Source: Salinarimonas sp. (GTDB lineage Bacteria > Pseudomonadota > Alphaproteobacteria > Rhizobiales > Beijerinckiaceae). From it: 64,000 nt of DNA. The stretch is from contig NZ_CP157794.1 of assembly GCF_040111675.1 (NCBI RefSeq), positions 4,999,501-5,063,500 of the forward strand. The letters run 5' to 3'. Made by a program: the position numbers and the translations under genes. The notes beneath the pieces are model-generated. The model did no database searches. It was not told the origin of the DNA and worked only from the letters and a program-made list of their open reading frames with translations. Shown here one piece after another: positions 15,717 to 24,182 of this stretch (the first letter of the stretch is position 1; every line of letters begins with the position of its first letter).

Positions 15717-16637
15717 TCAGCGGAACAGGACCGACGAGAGCCGGCGACGGCCCACCATTGTGGCCTCGTCCTTGGGACCCCACGCCTCGAAGAACTCCAC
15801 GAGCTGCTTGCGGGCCCCGTCCTCGTTCCAACTACGGTCCCGGCGGACGATTTCAACCAGCTGCTCGGCGGCGGCGACGCGTTCGTTGCGCGCGTTGAGG
15901 GCGAGGGCCAGGTCGAAGCGGGCCTGATGGTCGTCCGCGTTCTCGGCGACCTTGCGCTCGAGCTCGGCGACGTCGCCGAGGGCGGCGGCCTGCTCGGCGA
16001 GCTCGATCGCCTTGCGGGCGGGGGCGAGCGCCGGATCGTCCGCCTTTTCCGGCGGGGCCATGTCGAGCATGCGCTTGGCGCCTTCGAGATCGCCGATGTC
16101 GACGTGCAGCTTCGCCATGCCGCCGAGCGCGACCATGTTGTCGGGCTCGCGCTGGAGCACGGCGGCGTAGAGCTCGGCCGCGCCCTGGGCGTCGCCCTTG
16201 CCGGCGCGGGTCGCGGCCTCCTCGAGCGCCTGCTCGACGGGCGAGGGACCGGCCGCGCCGCCGAGCTTGTCGATGAAGGCCTTGATCTGCGCCTCGGGCT
16301 GGGCGCCCATGAAGCCGTCCACCGGCTGGCCCTGGACGAAGGCGATCACAGCGGGGATCGACTGGATGCCGAGCTGGCCGGCGATCGAGGGATGCTCGTC
16401 GATGTTCATCTTGACGAGCTTCACCTTGCCCTTGGCCTCGCGCACCACCTTCTCGATGACGGGCGTCAGCTGCTTGCAGGGCCCGCACCAGGGCGCCCAG
16501 AAGTCGACGAGCACCGGCGTCGTCATCGAGGCGGCGATCACGTCCTGGCGGAACGTCGCCGTGGTCGTGTCCTTGATCAGGTCGGCGGGCGCGCCGCCCT
16601 GGGGGCCGCCTTGCAGGTTCGATCCGTCTGCGAGCAT
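15717..16637 (-). CDS. CnoX-like thioredoxin with TPR domain
   Basis: A 306-residue protein. The thioredoxin domain (about residues 22-130) has an intact redox motif WCGPC near residues 49-53. The C-terminal half is helical, with TPR-like repeats. CnoX proteins hold oxidised or unfolded clients and pass them to GroEL/DnaK. E. coli CnoX has lost the CxxC, whereas this one keeps it and could also reduce clients. Start ATG at 16637. Adjacent to the LON-domain gene, 62 bases away. Confidence 0.85.
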   Translation of the reverse strand: MLADGSNLQGGPQGGAPADLIKDTTTATFRQDVIAASMTTPVLVDFWAPWCGPCKQLTPVIEKVVREAKGKVKLVKMNIDEHPSIAGQLGIQSIPAVIAFVQGQPVDGFMGAQPEAQIKAFIDKLGGAAGPSPVEQALEEAATRAGKGDAQGAAELYAAVLQREPDNMVALGGMAKLHVDIGDLEGAKRMLDMAPPEKADDPALAPARKAIELAEQAAALGDVAELERKVAENADDHQARFDLALALNARNERVAAAEQLVEIVRRDRSWNEDGARKQLVEFFEAWGPKDEATMVGRRRLSSVLFR

Positions 16638-16778
16638 GTCGGTTCGGCTCCGGTTCTCTCGCGGCGGCGGCGCCGTCCGGCGACCCGCCTGCGTCGTTTT
16701 GTCGGCCTCAAGATGGGGTCGGGTCGCCCGGCGCGCCAGGGGGGTTCCCCGGATGCGCAGGTCGCCCGTGCCCGAACG

Positions 16779-17306
16779 TCAGGTCTCCGCCGGCGGCTCG
16801 GGCAGGTCGACCACCGTCGGGGGGTGGTCGATCGCCGCGAGGAAGGCGACGAGCGCGTCCCGCGGGATCGCCGTCGTCATGGTATTGACGAGCGGGTGGA
16901 CGTTGATCGTGTCGAACCCGGTGAGCGTGCGGTCGAGGAAGAAGCGCACACGGCCCGTGCGGTCGTTGGCCAAGGCCAGCGGCGTCACCGACCCCGGCTC
17001 GACGCCGAGCACCTCGCCGAGCAGCTCCGCCGAGCCGAAGGACAGCCGGCTCGCCGCGCCGAGCGGCACGTGCAGCTTCTTCAGGTCGATCCTCGCATGC
17101 GCCTCGGCGGTGACGAGGAAGATCTGCCCCTTCTTGTCCTTGAGGAAGAGGTTCTTCGTGTGCCCGCCCGGCAGGTCGCGCTCGATCGCCTGGGACTGCG
17201 CGACGGTGAACACCGCCTCGTGCTCCACGGTCCGGTAGGGGACGCCGTGCCGGTCGAGGAGGGCGAACAGGGCTTGCGGATCGAGGGGGGCGTCGGGCGT
17301 GCTCAT
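16779..17306 (-). CDS. YbaK/ProX-type aminoacyl-tRNA deacylase (ProXp-ala-like)
   Basis: A 175-residue stand-alone editing domain. It has the family's VPYRTVEHEAVFTV opening, the TKNLFLKDKKG catalytic Lys region and the GSVTPLALAND loop. Homologues (PrdX/ProXp-ala) hydrolyse alanine wrongly attached to tRNA-Pro; Caulobacter relies on such a free-standing enzyme because its ProRS lacks the editing insert. Start ATG at 17306. Monocistronic or weakly linked to the gene downstream. Confidence 0.85.
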   Translation of the reverse strand: MSTPDAPLDPQALFALLDRHGVPYRTVEHEAVFTVAQSQAIERDLPGGHTKNLFLKDKKGQIFLVTAEAHARIDLKKLHVPLGAASRLSFGSAELLGEVLGVEPGSVTPLALANDRTGRVRFFLDRTLTGFDTINVHPLVNTMTTAIPRDALVAFLAAIDHPPTVVDLPEPPAET

Positions 17307-17425
17307 GGGGGCGTTCTAGGCGAGGCGCGCGCCGCGCTCAAGGGCGGACGAAGGGCGGGAGAGGACCGCCGTCCCGTGCATTCGGCGGCGTCGCGACCGG
17401 GTGCGGACGGCCCGAAATTTTCCGC

Positions 17426-17454
17426 TTGCAATCCGTTTTCGGCTGGTTCATATC
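17426..17454 (+). promoter_or_regulatory. Candidate tRNA-Gly promoter
   Basis: TTGCAA (17426-17431) and CATATC (17449-17454) are 17 bases apart and end about 40 bases before the mature tRNA. The gap is AT-richer than its surroundings. This is a reasonable stable-RNA promoter by position and spacing. Confidence 0.5.
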
Positions 17455-17495
17455 ACCGGCCTCGACAGCGGGCGTCGCCCCGCGGTCCGGAGCGA

Positions 17496-17570
17496 GCGGG
17501 TGTAGCTCAGGGGTAGAGCACAACCTTGCCAAGGTTGGGGTCGAGGGTTCGAATCCCTTCGCCCGCTCCA
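17496..17570 (+). tRNA. tRNA-Gly (anticodon GCC)
   Basis: A complete 75-base cloverleaf with encoded CCA. The acceptor arm is GCGGGTG paired with CGCCCGC (one T-G wobble), the D arm contains GCTCAGGGGTAGAGC, the anticodon loop TTGCCAA gives GCC, and the T arm carries GGTTCGAATCC. It reads glycine GGC/GGU codons, GGC being the dominant Gly codon in this genome. It has its own promoter and terminator. Confidence 0.98.
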
Positions 17571-17597
17571 GTTTCCCTCTCCGAGGGTGTCCGCAGG

Positions 17598-17620
17598 AAG
17601 CCGCCGCGAGGCGGCTTTTC
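17598..17620 (+). terminator. tRNA-Gly terminator
   Basis: Stem AAGCCGCC (17598-17605) and GGCGGCTT (17610-17617) around a GCGA tetraloop, followed by TTC and another T-rich stretch. It lies 28 bases after the tRNA and separates it from the alcohol dehydrogenase gene. Confidence 0.8.
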
Positions 17621-17726
17621 GCGTTTCGGGCCGTCTCGGCCGCACCACCTCCCGGCTTGTCATCCCCGCCCCCACCCGCTAAGCCGCGGGCCGAACCCCC
17701 TCTCCCCGTCCAACCGCGAGAGAACC

Positions 17727-18749
17727 ATGCGCGCCCTGCGTCTCCACGGCGACCGCGACCTGCGGCTCGAGACCCTCGACGATCCGGCCCCGCCCGCCCC
17801 GGGCGAGGTGCAGGTGCGGGTCAAGGCGGTGGCGCTGAACTTCCTCGACGTCTGGGGCTTCCGCGGCATGGCCTTCGCCAAGCGCAAGCTCCCGCAGGTG
17901 GCGGGCGTCGAGGGCGCGGGCGAGGTCGTCGCCGTCGGCGAGGGCGTCAGCCGTTTCCAGGCGGGCGACCCGGTGGTGATGTACGGCGCCGACACCTGCG
18001 GCGAGTGCCGCGCCTGCCGCGAGGGGCGCGACAATCTCTGCGAGAACGTCGCCGGCATCATGGGCTTCCACGTCGACGGCATGGCCCGCGAGCTGCTCAA
18101 TCGCCCCGAGCGGCTGCTCGTCCCCGTGCCGAAGGGCGTGCCGTACGAGGACGCCGCCTGCGCCGCCATCGGCTTCGGCACGGTGCAGCACATGCTGTTC
18201 GACAATGCCAAGCTCGAGCCCGGCGAATCGATCCTCGTCCATGCCGGCGGCTCGGGCATCGGCACCGCCGCGATCAAGATGGCCAAGGCCATCGGCTGCA
18301 CGGTCTACACGACGGTCGGCGACGACGAGAAGGGCGAGAAGGCGAAGGCGCTCGGCGCCGACCACGTGATCAACTACAAGACCGAGCGCTTCGAGGGCGA
18401 GGTCCGCCGCCTCACCCGCCGCAAGGGCGTCGACGTCGTGTTCGAGCACGTGGGCGCCGACACCTGGAACGGCTCGCTTCTGTGCCTCAAGCGCGGCGGG
18501 CGCCTCGTCACCTGCGGCTCGACCTCCGGCGTCTCGACCACGATGAACCTGATGCAGCTGTTCCAGCAGCAATACCGCATCTTCGGCTCCTTCGGCTGCT
18601 CGATGAAGAACATCGCCCAGTCGCTGGAGAAGATGGCGGCGGGCATGAACCCGGTGATCGACGCGACCTTCCCGCTGGCGGACTTCCAGCAGGGGCTCGA
18701 GCGGCTCGAGGGCCGCAGGGTCTTCGGCAAGGTGGTGGTCACGCTCTGA
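17727..18749 (+). CDS. Zinc-type alcohol dehydrogenase/quinone oxidoreductase, of the kind found beside lpxXL
   Basis: A 340-residue medium-chain dehydrogenase. The GroES-like half has a structural-zinc Cys cluster (DTCGECRACREGRDNLCENV, four Cys) and GVEGAGEV; the Rossmann half has VHAGGSGIGTAAIKMAKAIG. In rhizobia an alcohol dehydrogenase of this type precedes lpxXL in the acpXL cluster for very-long-chain fatty acid on lipid A. The next gene here is an LpxL-family acyltransferase, 90 bases downstream, which fits. acpXL, fabZ and the two fabF genes of that cluster are not upstream. The ATG at 17727 starts the conserved N-terminus. Confidence 0.85.
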   Translation: MRALRLHGDRDLRLETLDDPAPPAPGEVQVRVKAVALNFLDVWGFRGMAFAKRKLPQVAGVEGAGEVVAVGEGVSRFQAGDPVVMYGADTCGECRACREGRDNLCENVAGIMGFHVDGMARELLNRPERLLVPVPKGVPYEDAACAAIGFGTVQHMLFDNAKLEPGESILVHAGGSGIGTAAIKMAKAIGCTVYTTVGDDEKGEKAKALGADHVINYKTERFEGEVRRLTRRKGVDVVFEHVGADTWNGSLLCLKRGGRLVTCGSTSGVSTTMNLMQLFQQQYRIFGSFGCSMKNIAQSLEKMAAGMNPVIDATFPLADFQQGLERLEGRRVFGKVVVTL

Positions 18750-18839
18750 GCCGGCGCGGCCGCGCTTGACCCCGGCGGCGCGATCGGCCACACACGCGCG
18801 CCCTCCCTCCCGTTCTCCAAGAAGGTCTCAGGCGTCCGC

Positions 18840-19775
18840 GTGTCCGGTTTTCGTCTCCGTCTGGCTCGGCTCTCCGGGCGCGTCCTGGAAGCCGCGAGCG
18901 TCGCGGTCGTGCGCGCGGTGTTCGGCCTGTCGCGCCGGCTCGGGCCGGATCGCGCGGCGCGCGTCGGCGCGGCGCTCACGCGCACGCTCGGCCCCCTCGT
19001 CCCCGCCCACCGCACCGCGATGGCGAACGTCGCCGCCGCATTCCCCGAGAAGTCGGAGGCCGAGCATCGCGCCATCGTCCGCGGCGCCTGGGACAATCTC
19101 GGGCGCACCGCGGCGGAATACGCCCATCTGGACACGATCTTCGACTTCGACCCGGAGAACCCCGGCGCCGGCCGCATCGAGGTGGAGGGCATCCCCTATT
19201 TCGAGGCGCTGCGCGACGACGGCCGTCCGGGCATCATCTTCTCCGCGCATCTCGCCAACTGGGAGCTGCCGGCGATCTGCGCCCATCGCTACGGCCTCGC
19301 CGCCACCGCCGTCTTCCGCGCCCCGAACACGGCCGCGGTGGCGCGCGCCGTGATGGAGGTGCGCTCGCAGACCATGGGCGGGCTCGAGGCCGCGCGCCAG
19401 GGCGCGGCCTTCGCCATGGCGGGCGTGCTCGACCGCGGCGGCCATCTCGGCATGCTGGTCGACCAGCACTTCACCCGCGGCGTCGACGTGACCTTCTTCG
19501 GGATGCCGGCGAAGGCGAACCCGATCCTCGGCAAGTTCGCACGGCGCTTCGACTGCCCCGTCCACGGGGTGCGCGTCGTCCGCCTGCCGGGCGGGCGCTT
19601 CCGGCTCGAGCTCACCCCGCCCCTCGACCTGCCGCGGGACGAGACCGGCGAGATCGACGTGCAGGGCGCCATGCAGGCCATGACCTCCGTCGTCGAGGGC
19701 TGGGTACGCGAGCATCCCGAGCAATGGCTCTGGCAGCACCGCCGCTGGCGCCCCGTGCCGGGCCGGACGCGCTGA
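18840..19775 (+). CDS. Lipid A biosynthesis acyltransferase, LpxL/LpxXL-like
   Basis: A 311-residue inner-membrane acyltransferase of the LpxL/HtrB family. The catalytic HxxxxE-type motif is in SAHLANWELPA and the family segment MLVDQHFTRGVDVTFFGMPA is complete. The N-terminal 30 residues can form an amphipathic or membrane-associated helix. It transfers an acyl chain to the lipid A precursor. The preceding dehydrogenase suggests the very-long-chain-specific LpxXL role. The start is a GTG at 18840. Assignment to family is firm, acyl-chain choice is inferred. Confidence 0.85.
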   Translation: MSGFRLRLARLSGRVLEAASVAVVRAVFGLSRRLGPDRAARVGAALTRTLGPLVPAHRTAMANVAAAFPEKSEAEHRAIVRGAWDNLGRTAAEYAHLDTIFDFDPENPGAGRIEVEGIPYFEALRDDGRPGIIFSAHLANWELPAICAHRYGLAATAVFRAPNTAAVARAVMEVRSQTMGGLEAARQGAAFAMAGVLDRGGHLGMLVDQHFTRGVDVTFFGMPAKANPILGKFARRFDCPVHGVRVVRLPGGRFRLELTPPLDLPRDETGEIDVQGAMQAMTSVVEGWVREHPEQWLWQHRRWRPVPGRTR

Positions 19776-19842
19776 GCCGATCACGGGCCTGCTCAAGGCA
19801 ACGTGAGTTCCCCGTTAACGGCGCGCGTGCTTTAAAGCCGGC

Positions 19843-20589
19843 ATGAACTCGGCCCGCTCCGTCCTCGCCCTCGCGCTCGTCGCGCTCCCGGCCGCCCTCG
19901 CGGCGGCGGGCGGCGTGCGCGCCGAGGGCGGCGAGAACGCCGCGCCCAAGGCGGTGGTCGAGCTGTTCACCAGCCAAGGCTGTGCGTCCTGCCCGCCGGC
20001 GGACGCGAAGCTCGTCGAGATGGCGCGCAATCCCGACATCCTCGCCCTCACCCTGCCCGTCGATTACTGGGACTATCTCGGCTGGGCCGACACCCTCGCC
20101 GATCCCGCCCACAGCGCCCGCCAGCGGGGCTACGCCGAGGCGCGCGGCGACGGCAAGGTGTTCACGCCGCAGATGGTGGTGAACGGCGCCATCGCCTGTG
20201 TCGGGTCGAAGCCGGAGGAGGTCGCCGACGCGCTCGAGGAGGCGCGCGCCGACGACGAGCGCCTGCCGGTCGCCGTGTCCGTCGACGTCGCCGGCGGCGA
20301 GGCGAGCATCCGCGTCGGCGCGGGAGCGGAGGCGCCCGCCGAGGTCTGGCTCCTCGCGGTCGATCGCGAGGAGGAGGTCGCCATCGCCCGCGGCGAGAAT
20401 ACCGGCCGCCACGCGCATTACGCCAACATCGTGCGCGGCATGGTCAAGATCGGCGACTGGACCGGCGCGGAGGCGCGCTTCCGCCACGCGCTGGCCGGCC
20501 ACGGCGACTTCCACGTGGTGCTGGTGCAGAAGCGCCACGACGGCAATCCGGGCGCCATCCTCGGCGCCGGCCGCAGCGACGCGCGCTAG
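19843..20589 (+). CDS. DUF1223 secreted thioredoxin-fold protein
   Basis: A 248-residue protein with a signal peptide (first 28 residues, ending near GVRAEG). The mature part begins with the DUF1223 signature ELFTSQGCASCPPADAKL, a thioredoxin-like fold with a CxxC, and continues with YWDYLGWADTLADPAHSARQ. It probably acts in the periplasm in a redox reaction, but no substrate is known for the family. A strong hairpin follows the stop. Confidence 0.87.
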   Translation: MNSARSVLALALVALPAALAAAGGVRAEGGENAAPKAVVELFTSQGCASCPPADAKLVEMARNPDILALTLPVDYWDYLGWADTLADPAHSARQRGYAEARGDGKVFTPQMVVNGAIACVGSKPEEVADALEEARADDERLPVAVSVDVAGGEASIRVGAGAEAPAEVWLLAVDREEEVAIARGENTGRHAHYANIVRGMVKIGDWTGAEARFRHALAGHGDFHVVLVQKRHDGNPGAILGAGRSDAR

Positions 20590-20605
20590 CTCGACGCGCG
20601 CCATG

Positions 20606-20635
20606 GCGGTCCGCGGCCGAACGGCCGCAGACCGC
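20606..20635. terminator. Hairpin between convergent genes
   Basis: GCGGTC-c-GCGGCC (20606-20618) pairs with GGCCGC-a-GACCGC (20623-20635) around a GAAC loop, with one internal mismatch. It lies between the convergent DUF1223 and copper amine oxidase genes. There is no clear T run, so termination strength is uncertain. Confidence 0.5.
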
Positions 20636-20646
20636 GCGAGCGTTCC

Positions 20647-22641
20647 TCAGCTCGGCTCCTCGGGCAGCCGCTCGGTGATCGAGGGGTTGCGGTCGAAGAA
20701 GTTGAAGGGCTTGAGCGAGAAGCGCTTCCACATGGTCGGCATCACCGGCCAGTCCTCCATGCGCGGCACGTGATGGAAGCCCATCGTGTACCAGACGACG
20801 ACGTCCGTATCGTCGATCGAGCGTCCGGCCGCGGCCCAGTCGGCGAGGGTGTCCTCGCCCGTGGAGGCCAGCGCGAAGCGCCCGCCGGCGTAGCGCTGGC
20901 GCGGGTCCTGCGGCGTCACCTGGAAGGTGTGCAGGACGTAGGGGTTGCGCGCGATCGGCGGATCCTCCGGGTCGAAGGGCGAGTACGCCACCGAGTTCTC
21001 CGGCACGATCATGTAGCCGGGCATGTGGCCCAGGCCGCTGCGCACGTTCGTGTTCGTCACGTGATACATGGCCGGGTTCGCCGGATCGACGCGGTAGGTC
21101 GCCTCGTCCTCCGTCTTCGGCATCTCCATGCGCGTCACCCAGAACGAGCGCCGCTCGGCGGTCTCCTCCGGCGTGCCGGGCACGAGGCGCGTGCGCATGA
21201 AGCTGTTCTCGCGCCCGTCGATGTCGAAATCGAGCCGGAAGTTGAAATAATGGTCGTGGTTGGGCGCGACGATCTGCGGGGCGATCAGCGTGCCGTAGCG
21301 GGTCTCCTCGGCCGCGGTGGGGTCGTCCATCGAGCGCGAGACGGCGCCCTTGACGGCGTCGAGCCCGGTCGAGCCGACCTGGATCTCGATGTTGCCGTCC
21401 GTCTTGAACACATAGTCGACGAGGTAGTCGTAATTGCCGACCTCGGAGGCCGTGCGCACCACGAGCTCGCGCGCCGGTCGTCCTTCCGCGGGCACGAACG
21501 TATCGGGCCCCTGCGCGAAGATCTCGAAATGCCGCCAGGCGGGGTCGCCGATCGAGCGCTCGAACACGCAGATCGCGTCCGGGATCTCGAGCGGATCGCC
21601 CATGTCGTCGTGGACGAGGACCGGGCGGAAATCGGCGTGGCGCGGGCAATCGACGCCGGCGCGCAGCGGCGAGAGGAAGATGCCGAAGCCGTACTCGCCG
21701 CTGTCCATGTAGGTGCGCCAGTACCAGCCGACGTCCGGGTCCATGTAGGGCACGAAAACCTCGGAGAGGTGCGCCTGGTAGAGCACCGAACGCCATTCCT
21801 CCCCGTCCCTGGCCTCGATCATGCTGAGCACCGGGCCCGGGCGCTTGTCGACGCGCAGCCGGAAGCGCCACATGTCCCATTCGATCAGGCCGTCGTCGCC
21901 GCCGAAATTGGCCCCGCCGGGCTGGGTCAGCTCCACCGGGTTCGCCTTCACGCGCAGCCCGTAGCGCTCCTCGATCTCGGGCTCGGTGTAGCCCCAGCCG
22001 TCCTCCGGCACGGCGAGCATGCCCGTGTCGATCACCTCGAGCACCGTGCCCTCGCCGAGGTCGACGACGGCGATCAGACCCTCGATCGGACGGGCGTAGA
22101 AATTCGAGGTCGTCGGGCTGACGTAGCAGGGCACCTTCATCAGCCGCTGCCCGGCCTCGGGCCCCTCGAAGAAGTTGCCCGCCGTCAGCGGCAGGCAGAA
22201 CACGTCGTCGGGCGAAAGGCCGCGCTTCTCGAGGCCGGACTGGAAGTCCGGATGGCTCAGCGCCAGCTCCATGGCGCCCAGGAACTCCTCGAACAGCAGC
22301 ATCGGCTGCCCCTCGATCCGCTCCCAGGAGAGCAGCTCGCCCGCGGCGAGGTCGATGCGCGCCTCGTAGGTGACGGCGCCTTCCTTGACGAAGGCGTGGG
22401 CCACGCGCGGGATCGGGTCTCCCTCCGACCAGGTAAGAACCTCCTCCTTCGGCGGCTCGTCGAGCTCGATCAGCGGGAAGCGCGAACCCTCGGTAAGGCG
22501 ACCGGCCTCCGTGAGGATCTGCTTGACGAGCGCGTATTCGGCGGCCTGGAGGCCGTCGAGCGGGTGCGTGGGGGCGGCGCCGGCGGCGCCCGCGGCGAGG
22601 CATCCTGCCAGGGCCGCGGCGGCTACGGTCTTGCGGGTCAT
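20647..22641 (-). CDS. Copper (topaquinone) amine oxidase, secreted
   Basis: A 664-residue primary-amine oxidase. A signal peptide (MTRKTVAAAALAGCLAAGAA) sends it to the periplasm. The Tyr converted to topaquinone is Tyr404 in EVGNYDY; the catalytic base is Asp313 in YMDSGEYGFG; the copper ligands are His462 and His464 (NHDHYFNF) and His624 (HVPRMEDW). It oxidises primary amines to aldehydes with release of ammonia and H2O2. The ATG at 22641 is chosen because the signal peptide starts there and AGAGGGA precedes it. Divergent from the imelysin operon, whose di-haem peroxidase could dispose of the H2O2. Confidence 0.93.
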   Translation of the reverse strand: MTRKTVAAAALAGCLAAGAAGAAPTHPLDGLQAAEYALVKQILTEAGRLTEGSRFPLIELDEPPKEEVLTWSEGDPIPRVAHAFVKEGAVTYEARIDLAAGELLSWERIEGQPMLLFEEFLGAMELALSHPDFQSGLEKRGLSPDDVFCLPLTAGNFFEGPEAGQRLMKVPCYVSPTTSNFYARPIEGLIAVVDLGEGTVLEVIDTGMLAVPEDGWGYTEPEIEERYGLRVKANPVELTQPGGANFGGDDGLIEWDMWRFRLRVDKRPGPVLSMIEARDGEEWRSVLYQAHLSEVFVPYMDPDVGWYWRTYMDSGEYGFGIFLSPLRAGVDCPRHADFRPVLVHDDMGDPLEIPDAICVFERSIGDPAWRHFEIFAQGPDTFVPAEGRPARELVVRTASEVGNYDYLVDYVFKTDGNIEIQVGSTGLDAVKGAVSRSMDDPTAAEETRYGTLIAPQIVAPNHDHYFNFRLDFDIDGRENSFMRTRLVPGTPEETAERRSFWVTRMEMPKTEDEATYRVDPANPAMYHVTNTNVRSGLGHMPGYMIVPENSVAYSPFDPEDPPIARNPYVLHTFQVTPQDPRQRYAGGRFALASTGEDTLADWAAAGRSIDDTDVVVWYTMGFHHVPRMEDWPVMPTMWKRFSLKPFNFFDRNPSITERLPEEPS

Positions 22642-22904
22642 GCGGTCGTTTCCCTCTCGTCTTCTCGTTGCGGCGCCTCGCGGCGCCGGCTTCCCGAGCG
22701 ATTTCCGCTGGGGAAACGACGAGCCTAGACCGCGCCCGCCGGCCTCCGCAAGGCGCGCCGCGCCTCCCCCTCTGGAACCGTTCCGAGGTGGTATCCGGAG
22801 AACACCGTGGTTGCTCCGCCGGTGCGAGGGGCGTAGCAAGTGCTTGAAAACGCTCATTCTTTTTAGGCGTTCCAAACTGGACCCGGTTCAGAAGGAGAGA
22901 TCCC

Positions 22905-24182
22905 GTGCGCAGCCTCCCCCGCTCCCTCGCCGCCGCGACGGCGCTCGCCGGCCTGATCGCGACGGCCCCGGCCTACGCGGCCGCGCCGACGCCCCAGGCG
23001 GTGGTGGAGACCTATGCCGACATCGCCCATGCGATGTACGACGACGCGCTCGCCTCCGCCCGCGACCTGCGCGGCGCCGTCGACAAGCTCCTCGCCGATC
23101 CGAGCGAGGAGACCCTGGCCGCCGCCCGCACGGCCTGGATCGCCGCGCGCGTGCCCTACCAGCAGACGGAGGGGCTGCGCTTCGGCAATCCGCTGGTCGA
23201 CGCATGGGAAGGCAAGGTCAACGCCTGGCCCCTCGACGAGGGGCTGATCGACTACGTCGCCACCGACATGTATGGCGAGGACTCGGACGAGAACCCGCTC
23301 TACACGGCGAACGTGATCGCCAGCGAGAGCATCCGGGTCGGGCGCGAGACCATCGACGCCTCCACGATCGACGCCGACCTGCTGCGCGCCCTGCACGAGG
23401 CCGACGGCGTCGAGGCCAACGTCTCGACCGGCTACCATGCCGTCGAGTTCCTGCTCTGGGGCCAAGACCTCAACGGCACGGGTCCCGGCGCCGGCGAGCG
23501 TCCGGCGACCGACTTCGCGCCGGGCGAGGACTGCACGCACGGGAATTGCGAGCGCCGGCGCGACTATCTCGTCGCCGCGACCGACCTGCTGATCGCCGAT
23601 CTCGAGGAGATGGTCGCCGCCTGGGGCGCGGGCGGCGCGGCGCGCACGGACATCGCCGAGAAGAGCGCCGAGGACGGGCTCTCCACCATCCTCACCGGCC
23701 TCGGCTCGCTGTCCTACGGCGAGCTCGCCGGCGAGCGCATGAAGCTCGGCCTCCTCCTGCACGACCCGGAGGAGGAGCACGACTGCTTCGCCGACAACAC
23801 CCACAACTCGCACTACTACAACCAGGTCGGCATGCAGGCGCTCTACGGCGGCCGCTACGAGCGCACCGACGGCTCGATCGTCACCGGCGCGAGCCTCGCC
23901 GACTACGCGACGGCGCAGGCGCCCGACACGGCGCAGCAGGTGAGGACCGCGATGGACGGCGCGCGCGACGCGCTCGGCGCGATCAAGGCCCGCGCCGAGG
24001 CCGGCGAGGCCTACGACCAGATGCTGGCGCTCGGCAATACCGAGGGCAACGCGGCGCTCGAGGCGGGCGTCGAGAGCCTCGTCGCCCAGGCCCGCGCGCT
24101 CGAGGCGCTCGTGGCCGATCTCGGCCTCACCATCACCGTCGAAGGGTCGGACAGCCTGGACGACCCGACGCTGGTGCGGTGA
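22905..24182 (+). CDS. Imelysin-family (IrpA-like) iron-regulated periplasmic protein
   Basis: A 425-residue protein with a signal peptide (cleavage after PAYA, about residue 25). It has the imelysin GxHxxE motif as GYHAVE at residues 176-181, and DGVEANVSTGYHAVEFLLWG around it. The ICP/IrpA family is linked to iron uptake and is exported to the periplasm or outer surface; peptidase activity is doubtful. It is first in an operon with two di-haem proteins, the next starting on a GTG that overlaps this stop. A weak AT-rich promoter-like stretch lies at 22844-22876. Confidence 0.9.
   Translation: MRSLPRSLAAATALAGLIATAPAYAAAPTPQAVVETYADIAHAMYDDALASARDLRGAVDKLLADPSEETLAAARTAWIAARVPYQQTEGLRFGNPLVDAWEGKVNAWPLDEGLIDYVATDMYGEDSDENPLYTANVIASESIRVGRETIDASTIDADLLRALHEADGVEANVSTGYHAVEFLLWGQDLNGTGPGAGERPATDFAPGEDCTHGNCERRRDYLVAATDLLIADLEEMVAAWGAGGAARTDIAEKSAEDGLSTILTGLGSLSYGELAGERMKLGLLLHDPEEEHDCFADNTHNSHYYNQVGMQALYGGRYERTDGSIVTGASLADYATAQAPDTAQQVRTAMDGARDALGAIKARAEAGEAYDQMLALGNTEGNAALEAGVESLVAQARALEALVADLGLTITVEGSDSLDDPTLVR

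Noticed and set aside
22862..22876. Irr/Fur-like box in front of the imelysin gene
   Set aside because: TTTAGGCGTTCCAAA keeps only outer bases of the ICE motif and has wrong spacing; not good enough to call.
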